From Cyclobacteriaceae bacterium (GTDB taxonomy: Bacteria; Bacteroidota; Bacteroidia; Cytophagales; Cyclobacteriaceae), in the NCBI GenBank assembly GCA_026129485.1, contig JAHCHY010000027.1, positions 1-40,663 on the forward strand: a stretch of 40,663 nucleotides of DNA. Reading direction: 5' to 3'. The notes under the pieces are model-generated. The model saw only the letters and a list, made by a program, of their open reading frames with translations. It searched no databases and was not told the origin of the DNA. The position numbers and the translations under genes are program-made. Positions 7,617-14,859 of this stretch are shown here, piece by piece (the stretch's first letter is position 1; each line of letters opens with the position of its first letter).

Positions 7617-8864
7617 ATGATATCGTTTAGTGATTTTAAATTGGACAACGGCCTTCATGTAATTGTGCATGAAGACCCCACCGTGCAAATAGCTGTCATG
7701 AATATTTTGTACGATGTAGGCTCGCGCGATGAAAGACCCGATAAGACCGGCTTCGCTCATCTGTTTGAGCACCTGATGTTTGGAGGATCGGCAAACATTC
7801 CGTCTTACGATGAGCCTTTGCAGGTAGTAGGCGGTGAAAACAATGCGTTTACCAATACCGATATTACCAACTACTATCTTACGTTGCCGGCTTCCAACCT
7901 CGAAACCGGCTTTTGGCTGGAGAGTGATCGTATGCTGAGCCTGTCGTTCGACCCCCACGTGCTGGAAGTGCAGCGCAAGGTTGTAATAGAAGAATTCAAG
8001 CAACGCTATCTTAATCAACCTTACGGTGATGTTTGGCTAAAGCTTCGCCCGCTGGCTTACAAAAGCCATCCCTATCAATGGGCTACCATTGGTAAAGAGA
8101 TCAGCCATATTGAGAATGCTACTATGGACGATGTAAAGAATTTTTTCTTTACCCATTACGTGCCCGGCAATGCCATACTGGTAGTGGCCGGTAACGTAAC
8201 GGTGCCGCAGGTAAAAGCATTATCAGAAAAATGGTTCGGGCCGATTCCTGCCGGTAAAAAACCAACCCGCAACCTGCCTGCTGAACCCCGGCAGGAGAAA
8301 AAGCGACAGGAAAAAATTACGGCAAGAGTTCCATCGCACGCGTTATACAAAAGTTATCACATGCCGGGCCGGTTCGATGCCGGTTTTTATGCGGCTGATT
8401 TGTTAAGCGATATACTCGGTCGTGGTCATTCCAGCAGGCTGTATAATCAATTAGTAAAAGAGCGCGGGCTGTTTACATCCGTTTCGTCTTTTACTATGGG
8501 CACAATCGATCCGGGATTAATTGTAATAAACGGCCGGGTAAAGCCGGGTATTGAAATTGAACAGGCTGAAGCAGCGGTAGATGAAATTGTAAATGAAATG
8601 GTGGCGTATGGAGCTACCGAAGAAGAATTAGCCAAGACAAAGAATCAGGCGCTTACTACCCTTGAGTTCGAAAAAGTGGAGATCATGAACCGCGCCATGA
8701 ACCTGGCCTTTGCTGCACTTTCCGGGGATGTGGGATCAGTCAATCGGGAAACCGAAAAAATTGCGCGTGTTACATTGAAAGACATTCAGGAGTCGGCTGC
8801 ATCTATCCTGGTGCAGGAGAATTCCAGCGTGCTTTACTATTGTGCCGAAGACAGGGGCTTATAA
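7617..8864 (+). CDS. M16 family zinc peptidase (insulinase/processing-peptidase type)
   Basis: A 415-residue protein with the inverted zinc motif HLFEH (His48, Glu51, His52) and the distal ligand in KVVIEEFKQR (Glu125 or Glu126), the HxxEH-x(~73)-E arrangement of catalytically competent M16 proteins. VGSRDE, GGxNNAFTNTDxTNYY and the C-terminal half (GRGHSSRLYNQLVKERGL) fit the two-domain M16B architecture of about 400-450 residues. M16B enzymes degrade peptides as a clamshell, often with an inactive partner subunit. No partner gene is adjacent here. I see no signal peptide, so it is probably cytoplasmic. It lies 34 bp after the antiporter gene. Confidence 0.9.
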   Translation: MISFSDFKLDNGLHVIVHEDPTVQIAVMNILYDVGSRDERPDKTGFAHLFEHLMFGGSANIPSYDEPLQVVGGENNAFTNTDITNYYLTLPASNLETGFWLESDRMLSLSFDPHVLEVQRKVVIEEFKQRYLNQPYGDVWLKLRPLAYKSHPYQWATIGKEISHIENATMDDVKNFFFTHYVPGNAILVVAGNVTVPQVKALSEKWFGPIPAGKKPTRNLPAEPRQEKKRQEKITARVPSHALYKSYHMPGRFDAGFYAADLLSDILGRGHSSRLYNQLVKERGLFTSVSSFTMGTIDPGLIVINGRVKPGIEIEQAEAAVDEIVNEMVAYGATEEELAKTKNQALTTLEFEKVEIMNRAMNLAFAALSGDVGSVNRETEKIARVTLKDIQESAASILVQENSSVLYYCAEDRGL

Positions 8865-8951
8865 GCTAAGCGGAAGGGTATGGTAATTCCGGCCTTCACC
8901 TACACAGGGCTGCACGCTTATAGCGTTTCTTTAACGATGTATATAAAATGT

Positions 8952-8978
8952 AATAATGGTGCTCCAACCATTATTTTT
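8952..8978 (+). other. AT-rich hairpin, weak terminator or ispF leader/operator element
   Basis: AATAATGGT (8952-8960) and ACCATTATT (8967-8975) form a perfect 9-bp stem with a 6-base loop, followed by T residues to 8978. It may terminate the M16 transcript. It also overlaps TATTTTTG (8972-8979), an exact TAnnTTTG box 16 bases before the ispF ATG, so it could be part of the ispF promoter instead. No clear -33 box is visible. Confidence 0.4.
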
Positions 8979-8995
8979 GAAGAAAAGTAACCGAT

Positions 8996-9475
8996 ATGAA
9001 ATTAAGAGTTGGTTTGGGGTTTGACGTGCATCAACTGGAAGCCGGGCGTGAGTTCTTCCTGGGTGGTATAAAGCTACCGTCCACCAAAGGCGCTGTTGGT
9101 CATAGCGATGCAGATGTATTGATTCATGCTGTTTGCGATGCTTTGCTGGGAGCTGCCAACCTGCGCGATATAGGGTATCATTATTCGAATAAAGACCCGC
9201 GCTGGAGCGGCATGGACAGCAAATTCTTTTTGAAAGATGTTACCCGCATGCTGCGCGAACGCGGCTGGAAAATAGAAAACGTGGACTGCACGATTTGCTT
9301 GGAAGCGCCTAAAGTAAACCCGCACATTGATGCCATGAAAAAAGAGCTGGCCCCGCTTATGGATATTGCCGAAGATGATATTTCGATTAAAGCCACTACA
9401 AACGAAAAGCTGGGCTATGTGGGCCGCGAAGAAGGTGTAAATGCCATGGCCGTAGCATTAATCAGAAAGGAATAG
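8996..9475 (+). CDS. ispF: 2-C-methyl-D-erythritol 2,4-cyclodiphosphate synthase
   Basis: A 159-residue enzyme of the MEP isoprenoid pathway that cyclises CDP-ME-2-phosphate to MEcPP with release of CMP. Metal ligands fit the family: Asp10 and His12 in GFDVH, and His44 in DADVLIHAVCDALLGA. His36 in VGHSDAD corresponds to the active-site His. The C-terminal signature ISIKATTNEKLGYVGREEGVNAMAVALI is complete. It normally forms a trimer, with active sites between subunits. mnmD follows after 8 bp, so the two are probably co-transcribed. Confidence 0.97.
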   Translation: MKLRVGLGFDVHQLEAGREFFLGGIKLPSTKGAVGHSDADVLIHAVCDALLGAANLRDIGYHYSNKDPRWSGMDSKFFLKDVTRMLRERGWKIENVDCTICLEAPKVNPHIDAMKKELAPLMDIAEDDISIKATTNEKLGYVGREEGVNAMAVALIRKE

Positions 9476-9483
9476 GAAAGGAC

Positions 9484-10149
9484 ATGCCGGATATTCGCGT
9501 AATCGTAACAGGAGATGGCTCGCATTCCCTGCTTGATGCCGGGTTGGATGAGACCTATCATTCCCGGCACGGGGCTATGCAGGAGTCGGAGTATGTGTTT
9601 ATCGAACAAGGTTTGCATTTCCGGCTCGAACGAAACAGGCCAAGCCGGTTGAATATTATGGAAGTTGGCCTGGGCACTGCCCTTAATGCCTGGCTTACCT
9701 TTCGGTGCCCCGCGATTCAATCATTACCCGTTCAATATTTCGCAGTAGAAAAATTTCCTTTACCTGCTGCGGTGTGGCAACAGCTAAACTATGCCGATGC
9801 TGATCGTAAATTGTTTGAAGATATTCACACGCTTCCGTGGAATAGCTGGCAGCCCGTAACAGATCGTATTTCGCTGTTTAAATGTGAAGACACGTTGCAG
9901 CATCTTCAAATGCCCGATCTGAAATTTGATGTGATCTATTACGATGCTTTTGCACCCGGCAAACAACCCGAAATGTGGACATTGAACATGCTTGAAAAAA
10001 CCGTTCAAAACCTGCAGGCCGGGGGTGTGTTCGTTACCTATTGCGCCAAAGGTCAGCTTAAGCGCGATCTCAAAAGCCTCGGTTTAGCAGTAGAGTCTTT
10101 GCCCGGCCCGCCCGGTAAAAGAGAAATGGTGCGCGCCATCAGGCTTTAG
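9484..10149 (+). CDS. mnmD: tRNA 5-methylaminomethyl-2-thiouridine methyltransferase (MnmD)
   Basis: A 221-residue SAM-dependent methyltransferase corresponding to the N-terminal domain of bifunctional MnmC, without the FAD oxidase half. It completes mnm5(s2)U34 in the tRNA wobble position. Diagnostic features are DETYHSRHGAMQESEYVFIEQGL at the N-terminus, the SAM-binding LNIMEVGLGTALNAWLTF, and FDVIYYDAFAPGKQPEMWT. The C-terminus ends PGKREMVRAIR as in the family. An AGGAAAGGA ribosome-binding site precedes the ATG, and ispF ends 8 bp upstream. The stop is 7 bp from the end of the convergent sensor-kinase gene. Confidence 0.92.
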   Translation: MPDIRVIVTGDGSHSLLDAGLDETYHSRHGAMQESEYVFIEQGLHFRLERNRPSRLNIMEVGLGTALNAWLTFRCPAIQSLPVQYFAVEKFPLPAAVWQQLNYADADRKLFEDIHTLPWNSWQPVTDRISLFKCEDTLQHLQMPDLKFDVIYYDAFAPGKQPEMWTLNMLEKTVQNLQAGGVFVTYCAKGQLKRDLKSLGLAVESLPGPPGKREMVRAIRL

Positions 10150-10156
10150 TAATATT

Positions 10157-11476
10157 CTATAACGGAAGCTTTACCGAAAATTTACTTCCTCTGCCCGGTG
10201 CGGAATCCACATCAATAGCTCCACCGAGCTTTTGAACAGTTTCGCGCACAATGTACAACCCCAGGCCGGAGCCTTCACCCCGTGTGGTTGCACGATAAAA
10301 CATGTCGAATACCCGCAACTGATGCTCCGGGCCAATGCCCATGCCGTTATCTTCAATCGTTAATACAAATTGATTGCTGCTGATCGTAGCATTGATTTTA
10401 ATATATGGATCGCTTTTTTGTGAATCGTAATACTTGATGGCATTGGCTATAAGATTATTCAGGACAACATTAAACCTCGGCTCATCCGTATGAATAACCA
10501 GCCCGGGGTCAACCTGTACAAGCACATTGATTTTATTCCGCTCAGGTAAGAAACCAAGACCGGCTAACGATGCCTGAACGCAATCATAAACCTTCAGCGG
10601 ATTTTTATCAACACCCGTACGCACATTACGCGAATAATCTGTAATTTCTTTCAGGAATCCCTCCATCACACCAATGCGCTGGCGCATCATACGCAGGCAC
10701 ATGGCGGTTTCCTGCGGTGTTTGAGTTTTTTCTGCAATGGTAATCAATCCCAGCAAAGAAGATAACGGGGCACGCATATCATGGCTGGCACTGTAAACAA
10801 ACCGGTCCAGCTCTTCATTTATTTTGGTCAGCTCCTGGTGTTTTTTAATGAGCTTGTTTTCCACCCGGTAGTTTGCACGAATAATGGAGAACAGCACGTA
10901 AGAGCTGAAGAGCAGGCTAACCGCCAGGTTTACCAGGAAGATAGTCCGTTCAATCTGCGGTGTAATATTCCTCGGTACGGGCACGATCATAGTGGGAACC
11001 AGGTAAGCAAACACGCTTAATCCCAGTGTAAGCAACACCAGGATAACAATTAACCACTGATGCCGGTAACCCAGCAATACAATTGAAAGCGTATTGGTAA
11101 TGAAGTAGAAGAAGAACATTCCGTCCTGCGGGCGATTTACGGACGTAAAAAGGTAAACGAAAGAATTGCATAGCATGAAAATGAGAAGGGTGGAAGCGAG
11201 GTGTTTGCCGATACGGTTCAGGTAAAAGGAGAGTGCGCTGCCTCCGACAAGCAAGATGTGCCAGGGTATGAAGTTGAACTCGCCCTGTACCATCACAATC
11301 GTGGCATAGGTTATGCCCACGGCCATAGCTACCAGTGCGAACTGGCCACGAAGCATTGTCATTTTGGAGCTGGAAAGCTCATCAGCTTCCTGCTGGTTGC
11401 CCAGTATCAGTTTTCTGAAAAATTTAGAAAAAGCATTTCTTTTTTCAGGGATGTCAGGAAATCCGGTGTTGACCAT
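10157..11476 (-). CDS. Membrane sensor histidine kinase (orphan)
   Basis: A 439-residue protein. About six transmembrane segments lie between residues 44 and 200, without an obvious periplasmic sensing domain. A short coiled region (NKLIKKHQELTKINEELDRF) leads to a HisKA H-box SASHDMRAP with the phospho-accepting His232. The HATPase_c domain follows, with N-box LNNLIANAIKYYD, G1 box EDNGMGI and G2 box GEGSGLGLYIV. It probably autophosphorylates and passes phosphate to an unknown regulator. No response regulator is adjacent, so it is an orphan here. It is divergent from aguB, and its 3' end nearly abuts mnmD. Confidence 0.92.
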   Translation of the reverse strand: MVNTGFPDIPEKRNAFSKFFRKLILGNQQEADELSSSKMTMLRGQFALVAMAVGITYATIVMVQGEFNFIPWHILLVGGSALSFYLNRIGKHLASTLLIFMLCNSFVYLFTSVNRPQDGMFFFYFITNTLSIVLLGYRHQWLIVILVLLTLGLSVFAYLVPTMIVPVPRNITPQIERTIFLVNLAVSLLFSSYVLFSIIRANYRVENKLIKKHQELTKINEELDRFVYSASHDMRAPLSSLLGLITIAEKTQTPQETAMCLRMMRQRIGVMEGFLKEITDYSRNVRTGVDKNPLKVYDCVQASLAGLGFLPERNKINVLVQVDPGLVIHTDEPRFNVVLNNLIANAIKYYDSQKSDPYIKINATISSNQFVLTIEDNGMGIGPEHQLRVFDMFYRATTRGEGSGLGLYIVRETVQKLGGAIDVDSAPGRGSKFSVKLPL

Positions 11477-11552
11477 AGTACAGCCTAAACTTTTTCAATA
11501 ATAACCTGCTTTACTGAAATTATCATTGTATTTCTCATCGCCACAAAGTTTT

Positions 11553-11560
11553 TACCTTTG
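11553..11560 (+). promoter_or_regulatory. -7 promoter box of aguB
   Basis: TACCTTTG is an exact match to TAnnTTTG. Transcription should start a few bases downstream, near 11565, which is 3' of the ATG at 11526 and so rules out that earlier start. The -33 box is weak (a TTG at 11526-11528 is too far upstream). Confidence 0.5.
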
Positions 11561-11570
11561 CACCTTCAAA

Positions 11571-11577
11571 AAAGGAG
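11571..11577 (+). promoter_or_regulatory. Shine-Dalgarno site deciding the aguB start
   Basis: AAAGGAG lies five bases before TTG at 11583. Purine-rich sites of this strength are unusual among the genes in this window. This one supports the TTG start over the in-frame ATG at 11526. Confidence 0.65.
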
Positions 11578-11582
11578 AAACA

Positions 11583-12461
11583 TTGAGCAAAAACGTTAAA
11601 ATCGGTACTGTGCAGATGAGCTGCACAAAAGAACCTAAAGAAAACCTGGCGAAAGCTATTGAGCGCATCCGCGAAGCGGCCAAAAAAGGTGCGCAGATCG
11701 TTTGCCTTCAGGAACTGTTCACCTCGCTCTACTTCTGCGATGTGGAGGATTACGAAAACTTCAAGCTGGCCGAAGCTATTCCCGGCCCGTCAACCGATGC
11801 GCTTTCCAAAGTGGCGAAAGAGCTGGGCGTGGTGATCATTGCTTCGTTGTTTGAAAAACGTGCCGAAGGATTGTACCACAACACCACGGCCGTGATCGAT
11901 GCCGATGGCAGCTATTTGGGCAAGTATCGCAAAATGCACATCCCGGACGACCCGGCTTACTACGAGAAATTTTATTTCACCCCGGGCGACCTCGGCTATA
12001 AAGTTTTCAAAACAAAGTTCGCTACCATCGGTATTTTAATTTGCTGGGATCAGTGGTATCCCGAAGCATCGCGCATCACGGCCCTGATGGGTGCCGAAGT
12101 TTTGTTTTATCCGACAGCCATCGGTTGGGCTACATCGCAGGACGAAGCAACGAACACCGAACAATACGGAGCGTGGCAAGCCATCCAGCGCAGCCATGCG
12201 GTAGCCAACGGCCTGCACGTGGTGAGCGTGAACCGCGTGGGTTTTGAACAAGATGGCGCGATGAAATTCTGGGGCGGATCGTTTATTGCCAATCCGCTTG
12301 GTACAATTTTATACCAGGCTTCGCACGAGAAAGAAGAAGTGAACGTGATTGAGCTTGACCTGAAAAAGACCGATAGCGTACGCACACATTGGCCTTTCCT
12401 CCGCGACAGAAGAATTGATTCATACCAGCCGATCACGAAGAGATTTATTGATGAAAACTAA
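11583..12461 (+). CDS. aguB: N-carbamoylputrescine amidase
   Basis: A 292-residue nitrilase-superfamily hydrolase that converts N-carbamoylputrescine to putrescine, CO2 and ammonia. The catalytic triad is visible: Glu44 (CLQELF), Lys117 (KYRKMHIPD) and Cys154 (LICWDQWYPE). The long family-specific matches YYEKFYFTPGDLG and GAWQAIQRSHAVANG fit AguB rather than a generic nitrilase. Agmatine deiminase follows on the same strand 57 bp downstream, giving the agmatine-to-putrescine pathway. I start at TTG 11583 (LSKNVKIGTVQM), because AAAGGAG precedes it and the promoter box lies just upstream. An in-frame ATG at 11526 would add 19 residues encoded by promoter DNA. A palindromic repeat separates it from aguA. 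Confidence 0.93.
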   Translation: MSKNVKIGTVQMSCTKEPKENLAKAIERIREAAKKGAQIVCLQELFTSLYFCDVEDYENFKLAEAIPGPSTDALSKVAKELGVVIIASLFEKRAEGLYHNTTAVIDADGSYLGKYRKMHIPDDPAYYEKFYFTPGDLGYKVFKTKFATIGILICWDQWYPEASRITALMGAEVLFYPTAIGWATSQDEATNTEQYGAWQAIQRSHAVANGLHVVSVNRVGFEQDGAMKFWGGSFIANPLGTILYQASHEKEEVNVIELDLKKTDSVRTHWPFLRDRRIDSYQPITKRFIDEN

Positions 12462-12464
12462 ATA

Positions 12465-12511
12465 GTTACCAGTTGCCAGTTACTGGTTACCGGTAACAGG
12501 CAACTGGTAAC
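12465..12511. repeat. Intergenic palindromic repeat between aguB and aguA
   Basis: Outer arms GTTACCAGTTGCC (12465-12477) and GGCAACTGGTAAC (12499-12511) are perfectly complementary over 13 bp. The loop contains a second perfect 12-bp palindrome, GTTACCGGTAAC (12486-12497). It starts just after the aguB stop and ends seven bases before the aguA ATG. It resembles the GTTACCAGTTGCC-type dispersed repeats I recall from Bacteroidota genomes. Confidence 0.85.
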
Positions 12512-12518
12512 CTTACTT

Positions 12519-13553
12519 ATGACCCCAAAAGAACTCGGATTTCATTTCCCCGCAGAGTTTTCCAAACACACCGCTACCTGGTTAAGCTGGCCGCACAAGG
12601 AAGCCTCATGGCCGGGCAAGATTGAAACGATTTATCCGCGCTATGCCGAGTTTATTAAACGTGTGGTTGAAGGCGAGCGTGTAAACATTAATGTAGCGAA
12701 TGAGGCGATGATGCAGAAGGCTATACGCCATCTCAATGAAGCCGAAGCTGATTTAACAAATATTCAGTTTTTCTTTCACCCTACCAACGATGCCTGGTGC
12801 CGCGATCATGGCCCTGCGTTCCTGATCAACCCGGCAGAGAAAACGAAAATGATTGTGGACTGGGGATACAACGCCTGGGGAGGCAAATACCCTCCGTTTG
12901 ATCTGGACGATGTAATTCCGACTTTAATCGCGAAGCATTACAACATTCCCGTAACAGAGCCGGGTATTGTAATGGAAGGCGGCTCGGTAGAATTTAACGG
13001 CAAAGGAACGTTGCTTACCACACGCGCCTGTTTGCTGAACCCGAACCGTAACCCGCACCTCAATCAGCAGCAGATTGAAAAATATCTGGTTGATTATTAT
13101 GGTGTGGATCATATTCTGTGGTTAGGCGATGGAATTATTGGTGATGATACCGATGGTCATATCGATGACCTTACCCGCTTTGTGAATGAAGATACCGTAG
13201 TAACCATTGTAGAGGAAAACAAAAGCGATGAGAATTATGAAATCCTTCAGGACAACCTGAAAGAGCTGAAAACACTGCGGTTGGAAAACGGCAGGCAGAT
13301 GAACATTGTAGAGCTGCCCATGCCTTCACCGGTTGTGTATGACGATCAACGGCTGCCGGCCTCGTATGCCAACTTTTACATTGCGAATAAGTATGTGGTT
13401 GTCCCCACCTTTCGCGATAAAAATGACGACCGTGCGATTGACATTTTACAATCGTGCTTCAACGACCGCAAGGTTATTGGCATAGACTCAACCGATATTA
13501 TCTGGGGGCTTGGTTCTTTCCATTGCCTGAGCCAGCAGGAGCCGGAGGTATAG
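12519..13553 (+). CDS. aguA: Agmatine deiminase
   Basis: A 344-residue member of the guanidino-group-modifying (PAD_porph) family that hydrolyses agmatine to N-carbamoylputrescine and ammonia. Signatures are ATWLSWPHKEASWPG, NDAWCRDHGPAFLIN, VMEGGSVEFNGKGTLLTT, GDDTDGHIDDLTRFV, and the catalytic Cys336 in GSFHCLSQQEP at the extreme C-terminus. The length is slightly short of the usual 360-370 but all catalytic blocks are present. With aguB upstream it supplies putrescine from arginine-derived agmatine. No arginine decarboxylase gene is in the window. No Shine-Dalgarno site is seen; instead a strong palindrome ends seven bases before the ATG. Confidence 0.95.
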   Translation: MTPKELGFHFPAEFSKHTATWLSWPHKEASWPGKIETIYPRYAEFIKRVVEGERVNINVANEAMMQKAIRHLNEAEADLTNIQFFFHPTNDAWCRDHGPAFLINPAEKTKMIVDWGYNAWGGKYPPFDLDDVIPTLIAKHYNIPVTEPGIVMEGGSVEFNGKGTLLTTRACLLNPNRNPHLNQQQIEKYLVDYYGVDHILWLGDGIIGDDTDGHIDDLTRFVNEDTVVTIVEENKSDENYEILQDNLKELKTLRLENGRQMNIVELPMPSPVVYDDQRLPASYANFYIANKYVVVPTFRDKNDDRAIDILQSCFNDRKVIGIDSTDIIWGLGSFHCLSQQEPEV

Positions 13554-13678
13554 TATTTGACAAACATTTTTAACGAAGGTCAGAAACTTTTGTGAATGAG
13601 TATTTCACGGACTTGCCCAAAACATGAAACTATGTTTCTATGTGGTTTTAAAAATGCGTGAGATAGATAAGTAGAATT

Positions 13679-14248
13679 ATGAATGGTATTTATAAACTAT
13701 GGTTAGTGGTCGTTGTTTTGGGTTTAACCATTGCTGATGGATGGAGTCAGGTAACAAACCACAACCATGCACCGGTTAAGGCCGACACGCTCAACAAAAA
13801 GAGCATTCCCTTAGAAGAACACGCCCAGATTGGCGATACACACATCACTATTTTATACACCGCTCCTGCTGTACGCGGTCGGGTGATCTGGGGCGGACTG
13901 GTGCCGTATGATGAAGTGTGGGTAACAGGGGCACACCGGGCTACTTCGTTTGAGATTGACCGGGAGCTTACGATTGATAGTAAAAAGATCCCAGCCGGTA
14001 AGTATGCCGTGTTCACTATTCCCGGAAAGGAAAAATGGATTTTCATTTTGAACAGACGATGGGATCAGCACCTGACTGATGAATACAACCAGGCAGAAGA
14101 TGTGCTGCGACTGGAAGTAGCACCGCGTATACTGCCCTCAGTACAGGAGCGGTTGAACTATACCATCACAGAACTTTCAGATAAAGAAGCCATCCTTTCC
14201 ATTAGCTGGGAGAAGGTTAAAGTGAATGTATCACTGAAGTTAAATTAG
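13679..14248 (+). CDS. Secreted DUF2911 domain protein
   Basis: A 189-residue protein with an N-terminal signal peptide (MNGIYKLWLVVVVLGLTIADGWSQ) and a DUF2911 domain. The segments ITILYTAPAVRGRVIWGGLVP, VWVTGAHRATSFE and IPAGKYAVFTIPG are characteristic. The function of this family is unknown. It is common in Bacteroidota and predicted to be periplasmic or outer-membrane associated. The 125-bp gap from aguA holds a weak inverted repeat (GAAAC/GTTTC at 13626-13638) and no convincing promoter. The gene ends 32 bp from the convergent cyclo-ligase gene. Confidence 0.85.
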   Translation: MNGIYKLWLVVVVLGLTIADGWSQVTNHNHAPVKADTLNKKSIPLEEHAQIGDTHITILYTAPAVRGRVIWGGLVPYDEVWVTGAHRATSFEIDRELTIDSKKIPAGKYAVFTIPGKEKWIFILNRRWDQHLTDEYNQAEDVLRLEVAPRILPSVQERLNYTITELSDKEAILSISWEKVKVNVSLKLN

Positions 14249-14280
14249 CGTAAGCTGCGCACAAGACCGGCATCCTGAAA

Positions 14281-14859
14281 TCAGTTGCTGAATTTGATTA
14301 TACCTTCTGGTGTAACACACAAATCCATCCGCACATCAAGCTCGTTTATGCCTTCTATTTTTTTTTCGGCTTGAAAAAAGGAGAGCCCTGTTTTCAGACA
14401 ATCCGGTCTGCAAAGCTTAAGAAACCGGTCGTAAAAACCTTTGCCATATCCAAGACGGTGCCCCGTTTGGTCGAAAGCGAGCAGGGGCACCAGCACCAGG
14501 TCAATCTTTTCAGGTTCTGTTGGAGTGCCCTGCCTGGGTTCCTGAATGCCCCAGGCAGTTGTAGTTAATTGATGCAGTCCTTCGAAGTAAAAATTTTCAA
14601 GTGTGTGATTACGGTTGTCAGTTCTGGGGATGGAAATGCGGATGTGAGGAAATTCTCTTCGTACCCGGTCAATAATTAACCACGTGTCGGGTTCACGTTT
14701 CGCAGTAACCGGGAGAAAGGTGTGAATGACGTTAATAAATGAAAGATCGATGCTGGCGAAGAATTGTTGATAGACCTGAAAATTAAGTTGTGTGTATTCC
14801 GCTTCGGAAAGGGCTTGTCTCTTTTGTAAGTAAAATTTACGCAGCTCAGCTTTATTCAT
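14281..14859 (-). CDS. 5-formyltetrahydrofolate cyclo-ligase
   Basis: A 192-residue MTHFS-family enzyme (YgfA type) that converts 5-formyl-THF to 5,10-methenyl-THF using ATP. It has the N-terminal KAELRKFYLQKRQAL, the basic substrate site near the middle, and the hallmark HRLGYGKGFYDRFL loop. Its ATG lies inside the end of bshC: ATGAATAA contains both the start and the bshC stop, an 8-bp overlap that suggests translational coupling. It is the downstream gene of a bshC-led pair. Confidence 0.93.
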   Translation of the reverse strand: MNKAELRKFYLQKRQALSEAEYTQLNFQVYQQFFASIDLSFINVIHTFLPVTAKREPDTWLIIDRVRREFPHIRISIPRTDNRNHTLENFYFEGLHQLTTTAWGIQEPRQGTPTEPEKIDLVLVPLLAFDQTGHRLGYGKGFYDRFLKLCRPDCLKTGLSFFQAEKKIEGINELDVRMDLCVTPEGIIKFSN

